Source: Lachnospiraceae bacterium UBA7160
GTDB lineage: Bacteria; Bacillota; Clostridia; Lachnospirales; Lachnospiraceae
DNA: 31,239 nt
Assembly: GCA_002491565.1 (NCBI GenBank)
Contig: DKWE01000045.1
Span: 71,798-103,036 of the forward strand
Direction: 5' to 3'
The notes under the pieces were generated by a model, which did no database searches, had not been told where the DNA came from, and saw only the letters and a program-made list of their open reading frames with translations. Positions 12,580 to 18,842 of the stretch are shown here, piece after piece (position 1 is the stretch's first letter; each line of letters begins with the position of its first letter). Both the position numbers and the translations under genes were made by a program.

Positions 12580-13092
12580 TCATTTATGAACTTCATTAAA
12601 CTGAATTGTGGCAGCCTGCCTGGACATCCCACAGTTTTTCATTATTTCCTCTATGGACATATTCATTATGAGTTCTCGCGGAGCCATAAGCTCTGCCGCA
12701 AAAGTATTTGCTTGCCATTCCGGACTGCGGTATGCTGGAACATTACCCCTGGCATAACTCACATACTCAGGTTGGTGTAACAAATAATGTCCGAGTTCGT
12801 GGCAAAGAGTAAAGCGATCCCGTGGGCTGTCCTGAACCGCCCTATCATAAACATCACTACGGATTCGCATTATATTCCGCCCTGTATTCGTCGTTCCATA
12901 TGTATCCTGCATCTCATCCGGTTCAACTAACTCAAACTCAAATTCCATGCTGTTCTCAGGATTCGCTAATACCCACTCAATAAACTGTACAATCGGAAAA
13001 TAAGGAATGTCCTCGCATCCTATCACTTTTCGCAGATCTTTAGCGATCTTTCGGATATTAGCCCTTGACAGCGGTTCGACTGCCACATTCAT
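12580..13092 (-). CDS. ImmA/IrrE-family zinc metallopeptidase
   Basis: 170 aa. The M78 peptidase signature is HELGHYLLH (about residues 98-106), with a downstream EWQANTFAAELMAPRE helix that supplies the third zinc ligand. ImmA proteins cleave the partner XRE repressor to derepress mobile elements. IrrE/DdrO pairs act similarly in stress responses. The start overlaps the stop of the upstream XRE gene by 4 nt, so both are translated together, the classic ImmR-ImmA arrangement. C-terminal residues such as MSRQAATIQFNEV form a typical family ending. The pair probably controls the neighbouring prophage or mobile genes. The actual target is inferred. Confidence 0.9.
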   Translation of the reverse strand: MNVAVEPLSRANIRKIAKDLRKVIGCEDIPYFPIVQFIEWVLANPENSMEFEFELVEPDEMQDTYGTTNTGRNIMRIRSDVYDRAVQDSPRDRFTLCHELGHYLLHQPEYVSYARGNVPAYRSPEWQANTFAAELMAPRELIMNMSIEEIMKNCGMSRQAATIQFNEVHK

Positions 13093-13445
13093 TCATCGCC
13101 CACCTCTTTCTTTAAAAACTCCCTCAGCTTTTCTTTGTCAATACTGTTAAGTTTCCTCGCAAAATTCAGCATCAGCATTTTGTCTGGATCGCTAAAGTGG
13201 CTCATATCAATGCTGTCATAATTTTGCGCCTCATACATGCATCGATCCAATTGCCGTATAGCTTCGGCGTCAAGACCGTATGCCTGAATAATTTTTTCTC
13301 GCCACTCCACAGGCGGCTTTTTCCTGCCGTTTTCGACTTTTGATAAGAAAGCAGATGAAACTCCAAGCATTTTTGCCATATCGTAGAGAAGCTCATTCCT
13401 ATCAATTCGCAACTTTCGGCAGAACTTTCCAAAATTGTTGACCAT
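13089..13445 (-). CDS. XRE-family repressor paired with ImmA
   Basis: 118 aa. The N-terminal HTH (about residues 5-60) contains MAKMLGVSSAFLSKVENGRK, a standard Cro/C1 recognition segment. The C-terminal half is helical (MLMLNFARKLNSIDKEKLRE) and probably mediates dimerisation or ImmA contact. AAGG lies upstream of the ATG at 13445. It has its own promoter (13494-13522) with a palindrome beside the -35 that is a likely self-operator. It is co-transcribed with the metallopeptidase gene. A repressor such as this would maintain lysogeny. Its position beyond the lysis module is unusual, since such genes are often near the integrase. Confidence 0.88.
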   Translation of the reverse strand: MVNNFGKFCRKLRIDRNELLYDMAKMLGVSSAFLSKVENGRKKPPVEWREKIIQAYGLDAEAIRQLDRCMYEAQNYDSIDMSHFSDPDKMLMLNFARKLNSIDKEKLREFLKKEVGDE

Positions 13446-13493
13446 AGTGCTTCACCTTCGCCTTCCTATATATTCTCTCCCTTACGCTTCTTA

Positions 13494-13522
13494 ATATTAA
13501 CCCTTTTAGGTCATTTTGTCAA
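13494..13522 (-). promoter_or_regulatory. Promoter of the XRE-ImmA operon
   Basis: Minus-strand perfect -35 TTGACA (13522-13517), 17-nt spacer, -10 TAATAT (13499-13494). Confidence 0.7.
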
Positions 13523-13531
13523 TCGCTTTTT

Positions 13532-13546
13532 AGAAAATTATTTTCT
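13532..13546. promoter_or_regulatory. Candidate XRE operator
   Basis: Palindrome AGAAAATTATTTTCT (15 bp, perfect 7-bp arms) located 9 bp upstream of the XRE -35 and at the start region of a possible divergent RNA. Suitable for a dimeric Cro/C1 regulator. Confidence 0.5.
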
Positions 13547-13550
13547 ATTA

Positions 13551-13631
13551 TGTGGCAATTCAATGTTACTACAGAAGCCTTCCCCTGTCAAGGCACATTG
13601 ATTGAGGCGGCCTAAGCCGCCTCATCTTTTT
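13551..13631 (+). ncRNA. Candidate small RNA A divergent from XRE-ImmA
   Basis: Structured stretch ending in a plus-strand terminator: GAGGCGGC (13604-13611)-CTAA-GCCGCCTC (13616-13623) followed by ATCTTTTT. Upstream, CAAT-t-CAATGT (13556-13566) pairs with ACATTGATTG (13595-13604) and encloses GCCTT/AAGGC (13577-13581, 13590-13594). A weak promoter TTGTCA-17-TATTTT (13516-13544) overlaps the XRE promoter. The T-run is only on the plus strand, so the terminator is oriented for an RNA moving right, yet no protein gene lies on that strand. It could alternatively serve as a plain hairpin terminator for the endolysin transcript. Confidence 0.38.
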
Positions 13632-13652
13632 AAATTCATTCAGCTTTAGTGA

Positions 13653-14411
13653 TTACTTCGCGTTCAGCAGCAGTTCCCACGTCTTCCCCGCAACTGTCCC
13701 AAAGTTGATATTTTTCATCCCGGCTTTGCGCTGCAGCTGTTCGATCGCATATGCCGTGTTGCCTCCCAGTTCGCCGTCCACGTCCAGCATTTTCCCGTTC
13801 GCGCCTTTGTATCCGGCAGCATTCAACAGCCGCTGGATCGTCTTGACCTGGTTGTCCTTGGCTCCCTGGACAAACATTTTTAATTCCACTTTGCAGGTGC
13901 CAACCGCGCCAGAGGACGCCGATCCGGACGCACTGCCCGATACTGCCTTGCCGCCCGTGTACCGCAGCACATGCGTCCACGGATAGTTCCGGTATGACCG
14001 GATCAGAAATTCCTTGCCGGTCTGGTCGCCCGGCTTACCGCCATTGGCGGTGCCCTTCTCATTGATGGATGCCTCGACTTCCTTGCCATTGCCACAGTAC
14101 AGGGCTGTATGGTGCACTGTGTTTAACAGCACATCGCCGCGCTGCAGACCTGCTCCCGTGGCCAGAGTGATCTTGGACGTGACGTCCTGGAATCCGCACG
14201 CCTTGAACACTTCCAGCATGTTGCCGGTGTATGTAGCACCCTTAGTCTTAACAGGGACGCCCGCCTGCTCATAAGCCGAGATTACCGCCGCAGAACAGTC
14301 ATAGTCCCCCTTCTCGCCCCAACGGTAGATCTGATCGTAGCCGTGAGAGCTGTCCTTGGCCATCTTCTCCATCCAGTTCGTTGCGTTCTCGATGATTGTT
14401 TTTACTGACAT
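13653..14411 (-). CDS. Phage endolysin: NlpC/P60-like amidase/peptidase plus peptidoglycan-binding domain
   Basis: 252 aa with AGGAGG about 8 nt before the ATG. Residues about 5-155 form an NlpC/P60-type (cysteine peptidase/amidase) domain. The probable catalytic Cys is in YDCSAAVISAYEQAG and the His in TVHHTALYCGNGKEVE. A Gly/Ser/Ala linker (SGSASGSASSGA) follows, then a C-terminal peptidoglycan-binding_1-like repeat domain (KTIQRLLNAAGYKG, GGNTAYAIEQLQRKAG). It degrades the host wall for lysis. It is the last gene of the late operon, downstream of holin-like genes, as usual. No signal peptide is visible, so it needs a holin for release. Confidence 0.9.
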   Translation of the reverse strand: MSVKTIIENATNWMEKMAKDSSHGYDQIYRWGEKGDYDCSAAVISAYEQAGVPVKTKGATYTGNMLEVFKACGFQDVTSKITLATGAGLQRGDVLLNTVHHTALYCGNGKEVEASINEKGTANGGKPGDQTGKEFLIRSYRNYPWTHVLRYTGGKAVSGSASGSASSGAVGTCKVELKMFVQGAKDNQVKTIQRLLNAAGYKGANGKMLDVDGELGGNTAYAIEQLQRKAGMKNINFGTVAGKTWELLLNAK

Positions 14412-14429
14412 GATTCTCCTCCTTTGTCA

Positions 14430-15066
14430 TTAATAGAATTCGATTACTTGCCAACTAATTTTGCATGATGACGTAACAGTATACGTTCCGTCTCCATTTG
14501 CGGTAGACTTTCCCCGTACGGAATCCAGTTCAGCCGATGGCCGGATCACCATTTTGTTGCTTGCCAGGCTGACCAGATATGGCTCTGATATGGGGTGTCC
14601 GCTCACACTGCTATTGTAAAATGCCTGTCCATCCAGCAGTACAATACATTTTGCAGGATTGACAGTACTGAGATTGACTATTAAATCCTCATAATAGTCG
14701 GTATCAGTGGTTAGCGGGGAAAAGCCATTACTATTTTTAGCATGTCCCGTCATAGATGCCACGCCTCTCTGAACACTTTTGACCGCTCCGGCTTTCATCG
14801 TTCCGTCCGTCAGCTGCTTTTTGATCGCATCCGTGTTATTTTTAATTGTATCGATGTGTCCGGCGCGAGTTGCAGTCCAGCGTCCCATATGGGTAGCCAA
14901 GTCAGAAATCAACTTATTTAATTTGCCCATCACCGTGCCTGCCGAATCACTGCCGCCGGTGTTCCCGGTCGCGCCAATTTTGTCTGATATTGCCTTGGTA
15001 TTAGTTTCTAACGGCTCTAACTCCTCCGGAAATACCCCCCGGAACGTTTACAGGTCCATATGCCAT
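14430..15066 (-). pseudogene. Frameshifted phage fibre/tail-end protein (G6 run)
   Basis: The frame from the ATG at 15066 (AAAGGAG upstream) starts MAYGPVNVPG and stops after 21 codons at 15001. Removing one G from the six-G run at 15035-15040 joins it to the downstream frame, which reads on as VFPEELEPLETNTKAISD and then through to 14430. That would give a 211-aa protein. The opening MAYGPVNVP parallels MAYGQVNVP of the receptor-binding protein at 17508-18836. The interior (THMGRWTATRAGHIDTIKNN) and C-terminal beta-rich part (NGDGTYTVTSSCKISWQV) look like intact phage protein. The break could be a real mutation, slippage-based phase variation, or a sequencing error. Confidence 0.75.
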
Positions 15067-15069
15067 AAT

Positions 15070-15234
15070 CTACTCCTTTCTGTGCGACGTCGCACAATCG
15101 TCATTGCGGTACGGGTTTGTGTCGTCCGCATAGTCATCCAATGCTGCGGATGCCGCGCCTGCCAGCATCCCGATTACCAGCAGGGCCAGTGCCACCGTAG
15201 CAACAACTGCCCCTGCCTGATTCAGCCAGTCCAT
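15070..15234 (-). CDS. Small membrane protein of the phage lysis region
   Basis: 54 aa, ATG overlapping the stop codon of the holin gene by ATGA. One hydrophobic helix, AVVATVALALLVIGMLAGAA (about residues 9-28), is followed by a hydrophilic, acidic then basic tail. The stop codon lies 3 nt before the start of the frameshifted fibre-like gene. Length, single membrane span and position between the holin and endolysin suggest a holin accessory or antiholin. No family is recognised. Confidence 0.65.
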   Translation of the reverse strand: MDWLNQAGAVVATVALALLVIGMLAGAASAALDDYADDTNPYRNDDCATSHRKE

Positions 15235-15704
15235 CACGCTCCCGCAGCCTGTGGTACAGACTCACACGTCGGTGTACCGTCCTGGTTTACCTGCGTCCCT
15301 ACACCGGGTTTGTCCGGCAACTCATCGTCTTCTACCTCAATTCCCGGCAACTCATCGTCTTCTACCTCAATTCCTGGCATAATCGTCACGCCTGCGTTCT
15401 CGCTGATTTTCATCTCTTTCACGGCGGCCTCGATCAATACATTCAGCTGCTCGTCCGAAATGGATATATTCTTGGCCATCAGCATCTCTTTCAGCATCTT
15501 TGTTACTACAGCTTTACGCTCCGCTCCTGTGTCCGCCCACATGGTCTGCTGTGCATACAGCACGGTTGACCTTACCCAGCCTGTGACCATTTCCAGCTGG
15601 TCAGCGCCCATTTTATCTTTGATCCATGGGACGATGTACCGGGCGGCCACCAGTGCCGCCAGCATTACCGCTACCTTTAACAGTTCAAAAACCATATCAC
15701 TCAT
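15234..15704 (-). CDS. Phage holin, LL-H/superfamily 6-like
   Basis: 156 aa from the ATG at 15704 (AAAGGAG about 10 nt upstream). The N-terminal helix MVFELLKVAVMLAALVAARY is followed by IVPWIKDKMGADQLEMVTGW and a helical region with many charged residues, a pattern I associate with phage holins of the LL-H type. Near the C terminus an in-frame tandem repeat of about 27 bp gives PGIEVEDDEL twice, an acidic tail. It overlaps the upstream gene by 8 nt. Holins form membrane lesions that release the endolysin encoded 0.8 kb downstream. Confidence 0.72.
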   Translation of the reverse strand: MSDMVFELLKVAVMLAALVAARYIVPWIKDKMGADQLEMVTGWVRSTVLYAQQTMWADTGAERKAVVTKMLKEMLMAKNISISDEQLNVLIEAAVKEMKISENAGVTIMPGIEVEDDELPGIEVEDDELPDKPGVGTQVNQDGTPTCESVPQAAGA

Positions 15705-15957
15705 AATGTTCTCGCTCCTTTCTCTGTTCTTCCCGATCCTCCAGTTCATACGTGCGCTCCTGCTGGCGGTCTTTGGTCGTTTTAATCCATCCCATCACGC
15801 CGCACTCCCCACCGCAACAGGCAAACACACATGTCACCAGCGTGTCCGGGATGCCGCCAGTGTGGTAGTACAGCCAGATCATGACAGCCACAAACGCCAG
15901 CAGGAAGCACGCGATCACCAGCAGGATCAGATCCATGGTACCGATTTTCTTCTTCAT
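15697..15957 (-). CDS. Small phage membrane protein
   Basis: 86 aa from the ATG at 15957, chosen because TAGGAGG lies 7 nt upstream; a longer frame lacks a site. One strong membrane segment, MDLILLVIACFLLAFVAVMI (about residues 8-27), is followed by a Cys-rich short stretch (TCVFACCGGECGVMGW) that may be a second partial span. The tail is highly charged (RQQERTYELEDREEQRK). It lies between a coiled-coil membrane protein and the holin, so it probably belongs to the lysis or tail-end membrane module. The function is unknown. Confidence 0.65.
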   Translation of the reverse strand: MKKKIGTMDLILLVIACFLLAFVAVMIWLYYHTGGIPDTLVTCVFACCGGECGVMGWIKTTKDRQQERTYELEDREEQRKEREHYE

Positions 15958-15967
15958 GTCGCGCCTC

Positions 15968-16498
15968 CTACAGGAACGTTCCGTCTGTGCAGCACTGCTG
16001 GTATACACGCTTGATGTTCCCGATCGCCATTACTGCGCGGTTGTTTTTATAGTCCGGGTGATCCTTGCAGTACAGCTCATAGCTGGTGATATCATCAAGG
16101 ATCTGATCGAAGTGCTCCTTGCTGTGGTGCTCCCCGTGCCTGACCTCATCGTCAAACCTTAGAATCCGATAACGGCATGTAGTGGCATGTGTCTCCTGGC
16201 TGTCCCGGCGGATATCAGCCAATGACTTGCTCATGGAATCCATTTTCTCATTCAGTCCTTCGATTGCCCCGGAAAGCTCCTTGCGGATGTCAAGAGACTG
16301 CTGATGCCACTGGGGGTACTGTCGCACCTGATCGATTACCTCCCGGAACTCATCATCTTTTCTGACATCCTGTGCGGCTTTATTTTTAAAATACTCCGCA
16401 ACTTTGCGGTAACAGCTGTAGATAAATACAAGGGCAGCGACTATCACCGCCGCCCGGCCGACACTCACGCCGCCGAATAACTGCATAAAGTAATCCAT
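15968..16498 (-). CDS. Phage membrane/coiled-coil protein
   Basis: 176 aa. The N-terminal membrane helix is VGRAAVIVAALVFIYSCY (about residues 13-30). A basic stretch and a long helical region (SLDIRKELSGAIEGLNEKMD) with coiled-coil spacing follow. The C-terminal part contains DYKNNRAVMAIGNIKRVYQ and ends in a CC pair. The arrangement resembles small XhlA-like or lysis-associated membrane proteins in clostridial phages, but no firm family is recognised. It ends 10 nt before the next membrane gene, whose ribosome binding site overlaps its stop codon. Confidence 0.65.
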   Translation of the reverse strand: MDYFMQLFGGVSVGRAAVIVAALVFIYSCYRKVAEYFKNKAAQDVRKDDEFREVIDQVRQYPQWHQQSLDIRKELSGAIEGLNEKMDSMSKSLADIRRDSQETHATTCRYRILRFDDEVRHGEHHSKEHFDQILDDITSYELYCKDHPDYKNNRAVMAIGNIKRVYQQCCTDGTFL

Positions 16499-16509
16499 TG
16501 CTCAGCCCC

Positions 16510-16680
16510 CTACTGCTCCTGGTATGCATACCCGGTGATCGCTGTGTACTGCTCCGGGCTGATCTCTCCCGCTGCTACACGTCCAGCCAGCACTGCCTTG
16601 ACCGCTGCCTTGCGCATTGGCGGGACCTGCGCCCACTTCTTTGTTCCTGCTACTAACCTGTTTGCCCAGATTTCATTCAT
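16510..16680 (-). CDS. XkdX-like small phage protein
   Basis: 56 aa, ATG overlapping the previous gene's stop (ATGA). It starts MNEIWANRLVAGTKKWAQVP and ends with GEISPEQYTAITGYAYQEQ. The final motif (G.I..E.Y..ITG..Y) matches the ending of XkdX-type proteins and similar small proteins encoded after tail fibre genes in PBSX-like phages. Their role is unknown. Size and position between tail-end genes and membrane genes support the call. Confidence 0.65.
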   Translation of the reverse strand: MNEIWANRLVAGTKKWAQVPPMRKAAVKAVLAGRVAAGEISPEQYTAITGYAYQEQ

Positions 16681-17066
16681 GCTCCTGCACCTCCTCCGTT
16701 GATTGCCATGTCTAAGTCACAGATTGCGTCCTCTACCGCCGTGACCCGCGCGTCCGTTATGGCGTCCAGATCGCACATGGTGTCTTCCAGCACAACAAAT
16801 GATGCGTCTGAATCCTCACGGTTACGCTGGATGGTCGCACGCGCCTGGAAGATATACTCCCCGCCGTCCTCCTCGGTCACAATCGCCTGCGGCGCATCCC
16901 CGGCAGCTGTGCCACCGTTGATGTTGTACAGCTTGCCATTGACGGCCAGCGCCTCGGCATGGTCCTTGTTCGTCTGGATCCACGCGCCGGATTCTGGTTT
17001 TACCCGAACCCAGCGCGGATTATCACATAGGGCAACCACTGCCCCGTTGCTAAAAATTGCATGCAT
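16677..17066 (-). CDS. Phage tail-end hypothetical protein
   Basis: 129 aa with AAGGAGG about 7 nt before the ATG. It begins MHAIFSNGAVVALCDNPRWV and has a beta-rich N-terminal half. The C terminus is acidic and helical (VLEDTMCDLDAITDARV) with a Gly-Ala tail. No recognised domain. It sits directly between a 141-aa hypothetical gene and the XkdX-like gene, with stop/start overlap, in the late operon. Confidence 0.65.
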   Translation of the reverse strand: MHAIFSNGAVVALCDNPRWVRVKPESGAWIQTNKDHAEALAVNGKLYNINGGTAAGDAPQAIVTEEDGGEYIFQARATIQRNREDSDASFVVLEDTMCDLDAITDARVTAVEDAICDLDMAINGGGAGA

Positions 17067-17070
17067 AGTC

Positions 17071-17496
17071 TTACCTCCTTCCTTTTACTTTGATGCCTAA
17101 TGCTCTTGCCATCTGCTGCAGGTCGTACACGGGCGCGGCAAAGAAATTGTCGTTGAACAAAATCACATCCAAGTCCTGCCGCAGGTAGCGCCCCCAGTCG
17201 CGCTGCAGCATTGCAATTTCATCTGCCGTGAATCTCTGCCGTTTGCCATCCGGACCTGTTCGGTCGCGCTGGCTGTAGGCGATCGCATAGGTCAGTGCTC
17301 CGCGCACCAGCCCCATGCCATCGTCATTTATGGAAAAATGCTGCTTCGCATTTTCACTATGGCGAAAACAGACTGCCTGTCCATCTGGTGTGATTAGGCA
17401 GTCGCCCGTAACCGTCAGGGGCGTGCCATAGGGGATGTTTAACCGTTTGCCGCACAGGGCGGTATCCCTGTGGCGGCGGTGGGTGATGTAATTCAT
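17071..17496 (-). CDS. Phage hypothetical protein after the receptor-binding protein
   Basis: 141 aa with GGAGG 7 nt upstream of the ATG. It begins MNYITHRRHRDTALCGKRLN and includes a possible small zinc-like or nucleic acid-binding N terminus (one Cys, several His), which I would not press. The middle (GALTYAIAYSQRDRTGP) and C terminus (YDLQQMARALGIKVKGRR) are helical and basic. It follows the receptor-binding protein by 11 nt. No family assignment. Confidence 0.65.
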   Translation of the reverse strand: MNYITHRRHRDTALCGKRLNIPYGTPLTVTGDCLITPDGQAVCFRHSENAKQHFSINDDGMGLVRGALTYAIAYSQRDRTGPDGKRQRFTADEIAMLQRDWGRYLRQDLDVILFNDNFFAAPVYDLQQMARALGIKVKGRR

Positions 17497-17507
17497 ATCG
17501 GCACCTC

Positions 17508-18836
17508 CTACGCGACCATAAATCCCGGCGAAAAACCTCGAATATTATAACTGGCAGTAAATGTAAAACTACCATCTGCGTCAACACTACAGTAGTAGGT
17601 ATCCGGGGTGGTCTTGCCTACCGAACGGAGCAGCCAAATACATGCATCACTTAGCTTGTTATGCTTATACCTGATCTTACTGTTGCCATTTTTATAATAA
17701 TCGTACTGCTTTACATAATCTGCTTCTTTCACGCCAGTATCAAAACCATTGTGTGCATTACCGAATACCTCTGAAAATGCTAAAAGCCATATCTTGTCTG
17801 AGGTACGCGTGACGGGATTATCTGTGTTCCGGTTTCGGCTGTATTTTGTACAACTTGCAATGATTTTTTGCCACTCCGCTGGTAGCACCTTTAAAAATGC
17901 CGCGCAGATAGTCTGACGCATGTAGCTGTCATTCCACTCTCCATAATATCCGGCATCAGTGTAAGACATGGAAAACTTGCCTTGCGTAGTCGCTGACCCA
18001 CCATATCCGCTATCTACAAACGCAATATTAACTCCATTGGAATCAAGTCCGAGCTGGAAATGGATCGTATTGTTCCCTTCGATCGCTGAGTTGTGATCAA
18101 ATTCCAAGATAGTTGCACACCAGACACCATCAAGTTTAAGTTCACCCACAGTGCCCTGAAGCATAATCGGCATTTTATCTCCGACGCTCCACAGGTTTTT
18201 CGCCTGTCCCGCCTTTGCCGCCGCCTGGATTGTGGCCGGATCGTTATCCGCCAGATTCGCGGACGCCATCTGTACAGACACACTGATTGTCTTAGCCGCC
18301 GGTGCCTTGTGATTGGTGCCCTCTCCTACTTTGACGGTGATCGTTGCTGATCCGGATGCCACGCCCACCAGTGTAATAGTTGTCCCGGATACGCTTGCCG
18401 CCACTACTGACGGGTTGCTGGACGTGACGCTGATCACGCCATCACCAGCGCGGGTTGCCGTGACCGTTGCTGTAGGTGCTGCGTAGGACAGATTTACAGA
18501 CGTCTTATTCAGACTCAGGCTACCGTTTGCTTTATCAATGCTCCACTTCGCAGACTTTGCTGCCGTGCTGCCGTCCAGCCAGGTATAGCCACTCTTCGGC
18601 GCAAATGTCGCTGTGTAATTGCCTGCGTTCGTGGCACTGGTGGTGCCGCCAACAGACAGTTTCGCGGTATCGTAATCTGTCCAGGTCGGTGATTTTGCGC
18701 TGCCGGAATAGGTCAGCGCTGCTGCCTGCACCGGGACATAGCCTACCAGCTTCGACAGGTCATTTCTGACCGCCTTGATACCGTCGTTAAATTCTGCCTG
18801 CGTAATAAACGGCACATTTACTTGTCCGTATGCCAT
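17508..18836 (-). CDS. Receptor-binding/tail fibre protein with Ig-like and DUF6273-like C-terminal domain
   Basis: 442 aa, ATG at 18836 with GGGG upstream. The N terminus MAYGQVNVPFITQAEFNDGI resembles an attachment segment shared with the frameshifted gene at 14430-15066. Residues about 40-105 form one beta-sandwich repeat (ALTYSGSAKSPTWTDYD). Residues about 108-190 are a BIG-type Ig-like domain (SVNLSYAAPTATVTATRAGD, then SATITVKVGEGTNHKAPAAK). The C-terminal 230 residues resemble DUF6273/C-type-lectin-fold domains. They contain MRQTICAAFLKVLPAEWQ and end CIWLLRSVGKTTPDTYYC to RGFSPGFMVA, a W-LRS...V...G...R-P-F pattern. Such domains bind host surface ligands and are a frequent diversity-generating retroelement target. 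No reverse transcriptase is present here. Confidence 0.75.
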   Translation of the reverse strand: MAYGQVNVPFITQAEFNDGIKAVRNDLSKLVGYVPVQAAALTYSGSAKSPTWTDYDTAKLSVGGTTSATNAGNYTATFAPKSGYTWLDGSTAAKSAKWSIDKANGSLSLNKTSVNLSYAAPTATVTATRAGDGVISVTSSNPSVVAASVSGTTITLVGVASGSATITVKVGEGTNHKAPAAKTISVSVQMASANLADNDPATIQAAAKAGQAKNLWSVGDKMPIMLQGTVGELKLDGVWCATILEFDHNSAIEGNNTIHFQLGLDSNGVNIAFVDSGYGGSATTQGKFSMSYTDAGYYGEWNDSYMRQTICAAFLKVLPAEWQKIIASCTKYSRNRNTDNPVTRTSDKIWLLAFSEVFGNAHNGFDTGVKEADYVKQYDYYKNGNSKIRYKHNKLSDACIWLLRSVGKTTPDTYYCSVDADGSFTFTASYNIRGFSPGFMVA

Positions 18837-18842
18837 AATTCA

